This document shows, piece after piece, positions 6,801 through 14,687 of a DNA stretch of 15,225 bases. Every line of letters begins with the position of its first letter. Position 1 is the stretch's first letter. This stretch comes from DALYJJ01 sp031969915 (GTDB lineage Bacteria; Acidobacteriota; Terriglobia; Bryobacterales; Bryobacteraceae): positions 1-15,225 of the forward strand of contig DALYJJ010000136.1 of NCBI GenBank assembly GCA_031969915.1, written 5' to 3'. Both the position numbers and the translations under genes were made by a program. The notes under the pieces were generated by a model, which did no database searches, had not been told where the DNA came from, and worked only from the letters and a program-made list of their open reading frames with translations.

Positions 6801-7439
6801 CTAGGGCAGCGGCAGAATCCGGATCTTGCGAAAGTAAACCGGCGCGTCGCCGTGGTTCTGGAAGGCGACGGGGCATTCACTGCGCTTCCGCTCGGTAAGC
6901 GCCTTTACTGTTCCGGGGCGGCCTTTGCCCCAGCGCTGCAGCAGCACCGCGCGAAGCTCGGCGGAATCGAGATCGCCTTCGAGCACCTTGACGCCGTTGA
7001 TCCAGTGTTCGAACGCCGCGCCGCGGACCACGAGGCGCGCGGTGTTCCATTCGCCGGCGGGTCGCGCCGGGGCGCTGGTGGGCGCCAGCAGGTTGTAGAG
7101 CGCGCCGGTGCGGTTAGCGGGCGGGCCGGCGTCGTCGTGGGCTTCGTCGATGAGTTGGAACTCGATGCCGTAGAGGGTTTCGCGGCGCTCGGTGCGCTCG
7201 AAGTACTGCACCAGGTATTTCACGCCGCTGTTGGCGCCCTTTTCGAGTTTGTAGTCGAACTCCAGTTCGAAGGCGCGCCAGGCATCGCGCGTCACCAGGT
7301 AGACGCTCTCCGTGTTGTGCGGCTTGGCCGCGAGGACGCCGTCTTCCACCACCCAGGCGGGCGATGCGGGAAGGAACTTCTCGAGTGTGCCGTCGAACAG
7401 CGAAGTCCACGCGGCGGCCGCCAGCAGGAACGCGAGCAT
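6801..7439 (-). CDS. secreted DUF1080 (3-keto-disaccharide hydrolase-like) protein
   Basis: A 212-residue jelly-roll (concanavalin-like) protein of the DUF1080 family, some members of which hydrolyse 3-keto-glycosides and are common in Acidobacteriota, Planctomycetes and Bacteroidetes. It carries a short signal (MLAFLLAAAAW). Next come the family start S-L-F-D-G-T (13-18), the E-D-G-V-L-A-A segment (32-38), a beta-rich core with F-E-L-E-F-D-Y-K and N-S-G-V-K-Y, then G-E-W-N-T-A-R-L-V-V and the C-terminal Q-N-H-G-D-A-P-V-Y-F-R-K-I-R-I that closes DUF1080 domains. The length is normal for a single domain. The ATG lies two bases after the TGA of the upstream membrane-protein gene, so translation is probably coupled. 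It converges on the SIS gene with 17 bases between and no stem-loop. A role in periplasmic glycoside processing is family-based inference; no 3-keto-forming oxidoreductase is adjacent. Confidence 0.88.
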   Translation of the reverse strand: MLAFLLAAAAWTSLFDGTLEKFLPASPAWVVEDGVLAAKPHNTESVYLVTRDAWRAFELEFDYKLEKGANSGVKYLVQYFERTERRETLYGIEFQLIDEAHDDAGPPANRTGALYNLLAPTSAPARPAGEWNTARLVVRGAAFEHWINGVKVLEGDLDSAELRAVLLQRWGKGRPGTVKALTERKRSECPVAFQNHGDAPVYFRKIRILPLP

Positions 7440-7441
7440 TC

Positions 7442-8971
7442 TCAGTTCGAAGCGCCCTTGGCGGGCGTGCGCGACGGCAGTGGGGGCAATGAGGCCTTGC
7501 GGACTTCCTCGAAATACTGCTGCACGTACTGCTGCAACACGAGCGGCACTTCGTCGCGATGGATCTCGCCGCCCGCATCGGCGTGCTGCGCCTGCCGCTG
7601 GCTCCAGGCGGTCTTCAACTGCTGCTTACCGCTGGAGACCTCCACCATCATCTCGCCGGTCACGGTCTGCGCGCGCCGTCCGATGATCTCGGAGATCTTG
7701 CCCATGGCCTCCAGTTGCTCGGCCATCTTGACGTCCTTGGCGCCGTCCTGTTTGCCCGCGCCGGTCTTGGAATCCTGGTTCGACGGCTTCTCACTGCCGC
7801 TCTCGGATTGCTTGCCCTGCCCGCCCTGCGATTGCTGATTGCCTTCGCCCTGCGGTTCTCCCTTGGCGTCGCCCTGCTTTTCGCCCTGCTGGCCCGGCTG
7901 GTCGTTCCGAGGGGAACCGTTCGGGTCGGGCGTTTCGCCGGGCTTGCCGCCCGGCTCACTGTTCTTCTGATTGGACGCCATCTGCTGCTGCTGCTCGCCG
8001 TTGCCGGCCTGCGGCTTCGCTTTCATCTTCGCCAGCAGGTTGGCGAGGGCGTTCTTCATCTTGTCCATCAAGCCGCTCTCGTCTTTCTGCGGCTTGCCGT
8101 TCTGCGCCTGCTTCTTCTGATCGTTCGTGGCGGCGTTATCGGCAGGCCCGGAGTCGGCGGGCTGCTGCTGGCCGCCCTCCGCCTGCTCCTGCTTCTCTTC
8201 AGAAGCGCCTTCTTCCCCGGTCAGCGAGTTCTTCCCCTGGCGGCCTTTCTTTTCTTCTCCCCCGGGTTGAGGCTGCTCGCCGTCCTCGCTGCTCTGCGTT
8301 ACGTCGAGCGTCCTTTCCTGGTTCCCGGCGGCTTGGGCCTTCTCTTCGTCGAGCACCAGGCCCATCTTGCGCATCTGGTCGTCGAGCGTCTGCTCCTGTT
8401 TCTTCTTCGTGCGCGCGGCGATCTCTTCGTTCGAGAGGAACGTGTCGAACCGGATGTTCGCCAGCGGCTCGCTGAGCGAGAGAGTGTCGAGAACGCCATA
8501 GCGCACGCCGATCAGGCTGGCGGCGATGAGGAGCAAGGCCAGCAGGGCCCAGGAGGACCGCGGTGTCTGGACCGGAACGGCCTCCCGCGCGGAGAGCCGC
8601 GCCGCAAGCGAGCCGGCGGCGGCGAACTGGCACTCCCGGAATTCCGGGCAGGCGAGGCCAGAGTCGGGATGCTCGGAGAAATAGAGGGCCGTGGAGAGCG
8701 TGTCCTGGGTGGCCAGCCGCTGGTCGACGGCCTGGGCCAGACGGTAGGACGTTGGGATGCGGCGCACAAGGCGTGCGATGCCCCAGCCGAGACTGGCTAC
8801 GAACAGCAGCGCCGGCCAATACCAATCGAAGATCTGCGTTCCGGCCAGCAGCAGGACGATCAAGCCGCCGCAGGCCACGGTCGCGGCGAAAGCCAATTGT
8901 TCGAGGCCCTGGTTGACCAGATAGCGCCGGCGGGCTTGATCGAGGAAGTCAGCGAGAGAGGTATGGCGCAA
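7442..8971 (-). CDS. three-TM membrane protein with long Gln/Gly/Glu/Lys-rich low-complexity domain
   Basis: The predicted product is 509 residues from a TTG start at 8971. The frame stays open to an ATG at 9076, but that ATG lies in the loop of the palindrome at 9037-9118. The extra 35 residues would be translated largely from the palindrome, whereas the protein-like sequence begins at R-H-T-S-L-A-D-F-L. A GAAGG lies about 10 bases before the TTG, and a CATAAT box (9005-9000) is about 28 bases upstream. From the TTG, two TM helices lie at about 26-45 and 52-70 and a third at about 141-158. Residues 229-412 are low-complexity (runs of Q, G, E, K, N, P and S), broken by an amphipathic helix at about 300-321. 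A conserved-looking helical domain follows at 415-492 (E-Q-L-E-A-M-G-K-I through Q-Q-Y-F-E-E-V). The layout resembles DUF4175-like or Bat-operon-associated acidobacterial membrane proteins, but the family is not established. The DUF1080 gene follows in the same unit. Confidence 0.7.
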   Translation of the reverse strand: MRHTSLADFLDQARRRYLVNQGLEQLAFAATVACGGLIVLLLAGTQIFDWYWPALLFVASLGWGIARLVRRIPTSYRLAQAVDQRLATQDTLSTALYFSEHPDSGLACPEFRECQFAAAGSLAARLSAREAVPVQTPRSSWALLALLLIAASLIGVRYGVLDTLSLSEPLANIRFDTFLSNEEIAARTKKKQEQTLDDQMRKMGLVLDEEKAQAAGNQERTLDVTQSSEDGEQPQPGGEEKKGRQGKNSLTGEEGASEEKQEQAEGGQQQPADSGPADNAATNDQKKQAQNGKPQKDESGLMDKMKNALANLLAKMKAKPQAGNGEQQQQMASNQKNSEPGGKPGETPDPNGSPRNDQPGQQGEKQGDAKGEPQGEGNQQSQGGQGKQSESGSEKPSNQDSKTGAGKQDGAKDVKMAEQLEAMGKISEIIGRRAQTVTGEMMVEVSSGKQQLKTAWSQRQAQHADAGGEIHRDEVPLVLQQYVQQYFEEVRKASLPPLPSRTPAKGASN

Positions 8972-8999
8972 AAGTAACCGGCCTTCGTTCGGTACCTCT

Positions 9000-9029
9000 A
9001 TTATGGCTCGGAAAAGCCCGCCGCGAGAA
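9000..9029 (-). promoter_or_regulatory. candidate promoter for the low-complexity membrane protein gene
   Basis: On the minus strand, CATAAT (9005-9000) matches a -10 box in five of six positions. TTCTCG (9029-9024) is a weak -35 at 18-base spacing. The predicted start of transcription, near 8993, would give a leader of about 20 bases containing GAAGG before the TTG at 8971. It lies immediately inside the palindrome, which ends at 9037. If real, the ATG at 9076 is upstream of the transcript and cannot be the start. Confidence 0.35.
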
Positions 9030-9036
9030 CGGCCTG

Positions 9037-9118
9037 AAAAACCGGGGACGGACGAGACGTTCCCCTTATAGTTCATCGAAGTTCTATAAGGGGAACGTCT
9101 CGTCCGTCCCCGGTTTTT
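9037..9118. repeat. perfect 35-bp inverted repeat with 12-nt loop (REP/RAYT-type palindrome, possible terminator)
   Basis: The left arm 9037-9071 and right arm 9084-9118 are exact reverse complements over all 35 positions. The loop is 9072-9083 (TTCATCGAAGTT). The arms begin AAAAACCGGGGACGGACG and end with TTATAG at the loop. Pairing stops cleanly at 9036/9119. The last two bases of the receptor stop codon TAA (9119-9117) lie in the right arm. Read on the minus strand, the structure is A5, a GC-rich stem and T5, so it could act as an intrinsic terminator for the receptor gene. An ordinary terminator is much shorter. The GGGGACGGACGAGACG-type core resembles the palindromes mobilised by IS200/RAYT-like transposases, though no transposase lies in this window. 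It separates the receptor gene from the promoter of the next minus-strand gene. Confidence 0.9.
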
Positions 9119-12100
9119 AGAAGAAGAAGCGCATGCCGAATTGGATTTGGAGGGGGGTGCCGACCTGCTGGTTCTGCGGGTCGTACCTGCCGTCGGTGCC
9201 GCGGAGGCGCAGCCACTGCGCGCGCGGGGCCACGGTGTTGCCGTTGGCGTCGATGCCCACGCCGAAGCGCTGATCGAAGATGTTCGTGCCGTCGGAGAAG
9301 ATCACGTTGTCGAGGTCGAACAGGTTGAAGAACTCGGCGGAAAACTGAAGGCGGCGCTTCTCGCCCAGGCCGAAGCTCTTGAGGACGCGCAGGTCGTTGA
9401 AGACCGTGGCGCGGTTGCGGAACGAGTTCCGCTGGAAGACCACGCCGGGGGCTTCGAACGGACGGTCGTTGTTCTGGCCGTCACCGTTGGAATCGGCGCC
9501 GGTAATCGCGTTGATCGGCCGGCCCGAATAGGCGCGCACAATGCCCGCCACCTGGAAGCCCCAGGGCAGGTCGTAAACGGCATTGGCCGTGAACTGGTGC
9601 CGGACGTCGAGCCGCGAGTAGTTGTAGTCGCGGCTGTAGTTGAAGGAGTCGGGACCGTTCATGCCTCCGGCGTCGCGCTCGTTATCGTCGTCCGAGCGGT
9701 TGTCCGAGAGCGTGTAGAAGGTGCTCAACTGGAGCTTGCTGCGCCGGTACTGGCCCTGGAAGGTAATGCCGCGGAACATGCTGCGCGCCGAGGTCTCGCG
9801 CACGGTGAGGATGTTCACCGACGGAATCGGGCGCGCGCCGGCCACCGCCGCGGCGTAGGACGGCCGCAGCGAACGGTCGGTCGAGGCCACGCGCGGCGCG
9901 GGAAGGTTGTAATCGCGGTTGCGCTGCAGATTGACGGTGTTGACGTAGTTCACCTGCACGCCCGCGACGAAGTTGCTGAAGACTTCCGAATCGAAGCCCA
10001 GGCCCACCTGGAAGGAGCGCGGGTTCACATAGTCGGCGGCGTTGCCGGTGAAGTTGGCGCGGAAGAACGGATCGACGGCGCCGGTGCGGCCGAAGTTGGC
10101 GGCGGCGACGGCCTGTTCGATGGTCAGAATGGGCAGGCTGCCGAGGTTGGCGCCGTTTAAGTCGACCCCCGCCCCGCGGAAGGCCTGGTAGACCGTGGGG
10201 CCGGGTTGCGTGCCGATTTCGAGCGAGACGTCGCCCGCGGGCAGCCGGAAGTTGTTGCTGGCGGCTGCCAGCAGGATGAGCGGCGTGGTGGCGTAGAAAA
10301 GGCCGGTGTGGCCGCGGACCACCAGTTTCCTGCTCTCCTGGAAGGGCGCGTAGGTGAAGCCGAAGCGGGGCATGAACTGCTTCATGCTGTCGGCAATGCG
10401 GGTAGGATCGAAGGTTTGTCCGTTGGGCAGCGGAGCCGCCCGAACGGCGTTCACAACCGCCGTGTTCGTGCCGTTGCCCTCGACGTTATTCTGGCCTTCC
10501 CAACGGAAGCCGAAGTCGAGCGTCAGCTTTCGGCTCACGCGCCAGCTATCCTGCGCGAAGACCGCGAACTGGCTGGTATTGATGTCCGCTTCCAGGTTGC
10601 CGATGGCCCGGCGGTAGCGCGCGCTCGGATGATCGAAGCGGTTGGCTGTCGTGCCGCCCGGAGTCAGGATCTCGAGCAACTGGTTGATATCCGTGATCTG
10701 GAAGAAGAAGCCGCCGAACTGGTTGAAGCCGAACGTCTGCGGCGCGGAGATGTAGTTCCAGTCGAAGCCGAACTTGAACGTGTGCCCGCCGCGGATGTAG
10801 GAGAGCGACTGGGTGAATTGCGTGCGCCGGTCCACCTGGTAGGTGGGCAGGAAGTTGCGCGAGCCCCAGATGACGTTGGCGCCGCCCAGGCTGAGCTCCG
10901 GAACCGCTGTGTTCGAAAGGCGCGGCCGGTCTTCCACCGTGTGGGTGAACCTTGAATCCGACACCGCATTCGGCCCGATCAGCCACGTGTACTGCGCGCC
11001 GCCGAGGTTCAGGTTGTTTTCCTCGCGGCCGTCGTTGGAGAGCGCGCGATTCGTGGCCGGATTCAGCGAGCCGCCGACCGACACGGCGTTGTCCTCGCCG
11101 CTCCCCTTCCAGTTGTAGCGCAGGCTGAGACGGTCGCCGGCGCGGAGGTTCCAGTCGAGCTTGCCGGTGACGGCGGTCGCCTTATTGGTCTGTGTGTAGG
11201 GCGCCTCGAGGCCTCGGATGTAGCGCAGCGCTTCGCGGTTGGCGTCCGATTCGGCGATGCCCGCCACGGCGGGAATGAAAACGCGGCGGGGGGTGGAAGA
11301 GTCCTGGCGCTCCACCGCCGCGAACCAGAACAGGCGATCCGCCTTGATCGGCCCGCCCGCGTTGCCGCCGAACTGGTGCTGCGTTTCGAGCGACTGCAAC
11401 CCGAACGGGTTCACCCGCCCGAGTTCCTTGTGGCGCAGCAGGTAAAACGCCTCGCCATGCACTTCATTGGAGCCCGACTTGGTGATCGCGTTCAGCATGC
11501 CGCCGCTCGAGCGTCCGTACTCGGCCGAATAGCCGCTGGTGATCACCTGGAACTCCTGAATCGCTCCCTGGGGCACGGTGAAGGAGAAGTTCGAGCGCTC
11601 GCCGCCGCGCAGGCCGCCGAAGAACGGCTGATTGTAATCGGCGCCGTCCAGCATGACGTTGGCGTTGATGCCGCGCTGGCCCGCGAAGGAGAGCTGCTGA
11701 CGCTGCGGATCGACCTGCACGGTGGGCGTCAGCGTGGCAAACTCCTGAAACCGCCGGCCGTTGATGGGCAGGTTCGTAATCGCGGTCGAGTTGACCACCG
11801 CGGCCGGCGCGGGCAGCGCCACGCTCAGCAGCGTGTCCGCCACTTCCACGGTGGTGGTCGTCGCCTGCACCTGGAGCGTGATGTCGACGTTGATCGAAGA
11901 CCCCACGCTCAGCGTGACGCCCTGGATCGTCGATGCGGCGAAACCGCTTGACTGGGCGACGATTTCGTACTCGCCCGCGTCGAGCGAAAGCGCACGATAC
12001 TGGCCCTCGCTGTTGGTTGTGAGTTCGCGCACCAAGCCGGTGCGGACGTTCCTGATCTTGAGCCCGGCGCCCGGTACGGCGGCCTGTTTGGGGTCCAGTA

Positions 12101-12197
12101 CGGAACCTGTGATCTGGCCTCTGTTGGCGTCGGCCTGTCCGTAGACAAGCGGCAGCACGCAGAGCAACCCGCAGAGTAGACGAAGACGATTCCTCAC
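9117..12197 (-). CDS. TonB-dependent receptor, Oar-like, with carboxypeptidase-regulatory N-terminal domain
   Basis: A 1026-residue outer-membrane receptor of the Oar-like type abundant in Acidobacteriota, probably importing oligosaccharides or other large nutrients with TonB-ExbBD energy. The GTG at 12197 is chosen because GAGGTG lies 6 bases upstream and the product then begins with a clean signal peptide (MRNRLRLLCGLLCVLPLVYG, 1-20). The frame is open to a GTG at 12233. A CarboxypepD_reg beta-sandwich covers 27-110 (G-Q-I-T-G-S-V-L-D-P through G-E-Y-E-I-V). The plug domain follows at about 118-245 with L-P-I-N-G-R-R-F (143-150), M-L-D-G-A-D-Y-N (182-189), E-F-Q-V-I-T-S-G-Y-S-A-E-Y-G-R-S-S-G-G (215-233) and N-A-I-T-K-S-G-S-N. 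A 22-strand-type barrel runs to the terminal M-R-F-F-F, the usual aromatic outer-membrane end. I see no obvious TonB box. No SusD-like partner or FecIR-type regulator is adjacent, so substrate and regulation are unknown. Confidence 0.92.
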   Translation of the reverse strand: MRNRLRLLCGLLCVLPLVYGQADANRGQITGSVLDPKQAAVPGAGLKIRNVRTGLVRELTTNSEGQYRALSLDAGEYEIVAQSSGFAASTIQGVTLSVGSSINVDITLQVQATTTTVEVADTLLSVALPAPAAVVNSTAITNLPINGRRFQEFATLTPTVQVDPQRQQLSFAGQRGINANVMLDGADYNQPFFGGLRGGERSNFSFTVPQGAIQEFQVITSGYSAEYGRSSGGMLNAITKSGSNEVHGEAFYLLRHKELGRVNPFGLQSLETQHQFGGNAGGPIKADRLFWFAAVERQDSSTPRRVFIPAVAGIAESDANREALRYIRGLEAPYTQTNKATAVTGKLDWNLRAGDRLSLRYNWKGSGEDNAVSVGGSLNPATNRALSNDGREENNLNLGGAQYTWLIGPNAVSDSRFTHTVEDRPRLSNTAVPELSLGGANVIWGSRNFLPTYQVDRRTQFTQSLSYIRGGHTFKFGFDWNYISAPQTFGFNQFGGFFFQITDINQLLEILTPGGTTANRFDHPSARYRRAIGNLEADINTSQFAVFAQDSWRVSRKLTLDFGFRWEGQNNVEGNGTNTAVVNAVRAAPLPNGQTFDPTRIADSMKQFMPRFGFTYAPFQESRKLVVRGHTGLFYATTPLILLAAASNNFRLPAGDVSLEIGTQPGPTVYQAFRGAGVDLNGANLGSLPILTIEQAVAAANFGRTGAVDPFFRANFTGNAADYVNPRSFQVGLGFDSEVFSNFVAGVQVNYVNTVNLQRNRDYNLPAPRVASTDRSLRPSYAAAVAGARPIPSVNILTVRETSARSMFRGITFQGQYRRSKLQLSTFYTLSDNRSDDDNERDAGGMNGPDSFNYSRDYNYSRLDVRHQFTANAVYDLPWGFQVAGIVRAYSGRPINAITGADSNGDGQNNDRPFEAPGVVFQRNSFRNRATVFNDLRVLKSFGLGEKRRLQFSAEFFNLFDLDNVIFSDGTNIFDQRFGVGIDANGNTVAPRAQWLRLRGTDGRYDPQNQQVGTPLQIQFGMRFFF

Positions 12198-12203
12198 GGC
12201 ACA

Positions 12204-12209
12204 CACCTC
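12204..12209 (-). promoter_or_regulatory. Shine-Dalgarno that fixes the receptor start
   Basis: GAGGTG on the minus strand is 6 bases before the GTG at 12197. It favours this GTG over the in-frame GTGs at 12206 and 12233, which would place the SD inside the coding region and add residues in front of the signal peptide. Confidence 0.65.
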
Positions 12210-12248
12210 GGTAAAGAGTGGGGATCCGAACACAGTCTGAAGCAGCAG

Positions 12249-12276
12249 AAATTAGGATAGCGCAGTCCGGTAACAA
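12249..12276 (-). promoter_or_regulatory. weak candidate promoter for the TonB receptor gene
   Basis: Minus strand TTGTTA (12276-12271) and TAATTT (12254-12249) are separated by 16 bases and lie in the only AT-rich patch of the 135-base divergent region. Transcription starting near 12242 would give a leader of about 45 bases with the SD at 12209. No operator-like inverted repeat is evident nearby. The hexamers are imperfect and the call is tentative. Confidence 0.3.
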
Positions 12277-12332
12277 TCCGATGACAGGCGGAGCGCGTTT
12301 ACATCCACCCGCCGTGATAGGCTGGCGGGCAC

Positions 12333-14633
12333 ATGTTCGAGTTCGTCCTACTCGTCCTATTCGGCATCCTGTATTTCAATCTCCGCGGCCGGGTGAACGA
12401 CTTGCGGGCGAAGGCCGCGCGACTCGAAGATCAGGTGTTCCGCCTCACCGCGCGCACGTTTGAGTTGGAGCGAAGGCTCGCCGGAGACGTGGCTCCCGAT
12501 GAGCCCCTGCCGCAGCCGGCGGTCGAAGCTGCCGCGGTCGAAGCCGCCGCGCCCGAAGCCGCGGTCTCAACGCCTGAACTGGAAATTCCCGCCCCGCCCG
12601 AACCTCCCGCAGCCCCGCCCATCGACTGGGAAGCGCTCATCGGCGGCAACATCTTAAACAAGATCGGCGTGCTCGTGCTGGTGATCGGCGTGGCTTTGTT
12701 CCTGGCCTACGGGGTCACACAACTCGGTCCGGGCGGACGCGTGGCGGTGGGCCTGGCGGTCGGAGTCTCTTTACTCGCCGCAGGTGTGGCGATGGAGCGT
12801 ATGGAGCGCTACGTGTTCTGGGCGCGCGGGCTGATCGGCGGTGGGTGGGCGATCGTCTACTTCACCACCTACGCGCTGCACGCACTGCCGGCTGCGAAGA
12901 TCGTGGACGATCCGGTAATGGGCGCGGCTCTGCTCTTTCTCGCCGCCGCCGGCTTCGTGCTCCATTCGCTGCATTATCGTTCGGAAGTGGTCACGGGCCT
13001 GGCCTATCTGGCGGCGTTTCTCGCGCTGGTCTTCGCGCCCCGCACGGCGCTTTCCCTGCAGGCCTCGGTTCCGCTCGCCGTCTCGCTGGTGTGGATCGCC
13101 GGGCGGTTCGAGTGGCGCTGGCTGGCAGCCGGCGGCCTGGTCTTCACATACGCAACCTTCGCCGGCGCGCAACCGCCGCACGCAACGTGGCCGGTGTTGT
13201 GGATCTACTGGCTGTTGTTCGAAGCCTACGACCTGCGCACGCCGCGCTCCCCGCTCATGCCCCTGAACGCCGCGGGCTTCCTTGGCGCGTCGATGCTCCT
13301 GTGGAAACCCGATCAGCCCGGCTTCGACTGGTACCTCACCGCCGCGGCGCTGGCGCAGGTGGCGAGCGCACTCCTTCGCTGGTGGCTGCGCGGCCGCGAA
13401 GAAACCCCGGAGCAGATTGCCGAAGGCGGCTTCCTGCTGCCGGCTTTGCTGGGCCTGGGTTTGCTTCAGTACGCGGCGGCGGTGCGCTTCGAGGGCCCGG
13501 CGGAGGCGCTGGCGCTGTTCTTCGTGGCGGAACTCGCGGTGCTCGCGGGCGCGTTCGCGGGCCTGCGCATTCTCCAGTGGATCGCCACCGCGGCGCTGCT
13601 TCCCTCACTGTACGTGCTTTTCGATAACATGAGCCGGCCGGAGCAGTTCTCCTACTTCGGCCTCACTCTTCGGGTGTGGACTCCGGTGGCGATCCTGCTC
13701 GCTGCCGCGATGTTCCTGAACCGCGCTGTGGCGGGCTGGCAGGGCTTCACGTACCTGGGCACGGTGCTGCTGATGGCGCCCATCGGCCACGAACTTTCAT
13801 CTAAGCGGGAACCGCTGGGCTGGATGACGCTGGCGGCCGTCCTCTTGCAGCGCGGCTACGCCGAACGCTGGCGCGATTTTCGCTGGGCCGCGCTCGGCTG
13901 CGGGGCGTTCGCGTCGCTCGTCTTGATGGACAGCGCCTCCTGGCGAATGACCCTCGCGGGCGCCTCGATCGCCGCGGCCGCGGCCGCCCAACTGGCGTAC
14001 TGCGGGGCCCGGTTCAGCGCCGCCGGCGCCGGCACCGGCGCGGTCGTACTGGCCGCTTTCGCGCTCGCGCGGGCTCTGCCCCCGATCTGGGTGGCCCCGG
14101 CATGGGCCGCGCTGTTGTTTGCCTCGACGGCCGTCGCGGTGCGGGTCGAGCGCCGGTTTGCCGCGTTCGGCGGCTTCCTGTTCGCGCTCGCGGTGGTAGG
14201 GCGGGCGATCAGTGAGAACTTTCCCGACACGCGCGCCGAGACGCTCGTGCGGTGGGAAACCGTACTGCTCACCGTCATCCTCCTCTACGCCGCGCAAGTG
14301 CTGCTGGGCCGCGGGCTGCCGGTCTTCACGGCCCTTGGTACGCTGCTGCTGACTTCGTTGATCGTGGACGAGAGCTCGGGGCGCGTCCTCACCATGGCCC
14401 TCGCGGCGGAGGCGGTCGGGCTGTTGATTGCCGGCTTCCTCCTGCGCGAGCGGCCGTTGCGCCTGTCCGGGCTGGCGTTGTTCCTGTTCTGCGTCTTGAA
14501 GGTCTTCCTCTACGACCTGCGCGAGCTGGACACCATGAGCCGGATTCTGTCGTTCGTCGTGCTCGGGCTGCTGTTGGTCGGGGCCTCCTGGATCTACACC
14601 CGCTTCCGCGAACAGATCCAACGCTATCTGTAA
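12333..14633 (+). CDS. DUF2339 polytopic membrane protein
   Basis: A 766-residue integral membrane protein of the DUF2339 family, whose function is not established. An N-terminal membrane anchor (1-16) is followed by a coiled coil (about 18-50; L-R-A-K-A-A-R-L-E-D-Q-V-F-R-L) and an Ala/Glu/Pro-rich linker (51-97). Next comes the family signature W-E-A-L-I-G-G-N-I-L-N-K-I-G-V-L (99-114), leading into the first of some twenty hydrophobic segments that fill the rest of the protein. The last ones are near the C-terminal L-L-L-V-G-A-S-W-I-Y. The length fits the family. The ATG gives the expected start; SD is weak (GGCGGG), and a TAGGCT (12318-12323) lies 9 bases upstream. The gene is divergent from the receptor and 54 bases before the aroC start on the same strand. 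No functional link to either neighbour is evident. Confidence 0.88.
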   Translation: MFEFVLLVLFGILYFNLRGRVNDLRAKAARLEDQVFRLTARTFELERRLAGDVAPDEPLPQPAVEAAAVEAAAPEAAVSTPELEIPAPPEPPAAPPIDWEALIGGNILNKIGVLVLVIGVALFLAYGVTQLGPGGRVAVGLAVGVSLLAAGVAMERMERYVFWARGLIGGGWAIVYFTTYALHALPAAKIVDDPVMGAALLFLAAAGFVLHSLHYRSEVVTGLAYLAAFLALVFAPRTALSLQASVPLAVSLVWIAGRFEWRWLAAGGLVFTYATFAGAQPPHATWPVLWIYWLLFEAYDLRTPRSPLMPLNAAGFLGASMLLWKPDQPGFDWYLTAAALAQVASALLRWWLRGREETPEQIAEGGFLLPALLGLGLLQYAAAVRFEGPAEALALFFVAELAVLAGAFAGLRILQWIATAALLPSLYVLFDNMSRPEQFSYFGLTLRVWTPVAILLAAAMFLNRAVAGWQGFTYLGTVLLMAPIGHELSSKREPLGWMTLAAVLLQRGYAERWRDFRWAALGCGAFASLVLMDSASWRMTLAGASIAAAAAAQLAYCGARFSAAGAGTGAVVLAAFALARALPPIWVAPAWAALLFASTAVAVRVERRFAAFGGFLFALAVVGRAISENFPDTRAETLVRWETVLLTVILLYAAQVLLGRGLPVFTALGTLLLTSLIVDESSGRVLTMALAAEAVGLLIAGFLLRERPLRLSGLALFLFCVLKVFLYDLRELDTMSRILSFVVLGLLLVGASWIYTRFREQIQRYL
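12522..12566 (+). repeat. short tandem repeat of 15 bp in the DUF2339 linker
   Basis: Two units of GTCGAAGCYGCCGCG (12522-12536 and 12537-12551) differ at one position. They are followed by a degenerate third unit (12552-12566). The repeat encodes V-E-A-A-A, V-E-A-A-A and P-E-A-A-V in the flexible linker between coiled coil and membrane domain. Slippage here would change linker length without breaking the frame. Confidence 0.6.
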
Positions 14634-14687
14634 GGCGGATCGGCAGCGCTCAGAGGCGGAGTGCGTTACGATGAGACTTCGCCCTCG

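Noticed and set aside
7559..8977. A 472-codon plus-strand frame rich in Leu and Arg that looks membrane-like
   Set aside because: It is the antisense of the Gln/Gly/Glu/Lys-rich segment; CTG/CTC/CTT codons arise from reversing CAG/GAG/AAG. The minus-strand frame has proper TM segments, an SD-like site and a coupled downstream gene.
12198..12332. Divergent region between the receptor and DUF2339 genes screened for small RNAs, operators or riboswitches
   Set aside because: Apart from weak promoter-like hexamers and the SD, no stem-loop, direct repeat or conserved RNA motif is visible in these 135 bases.
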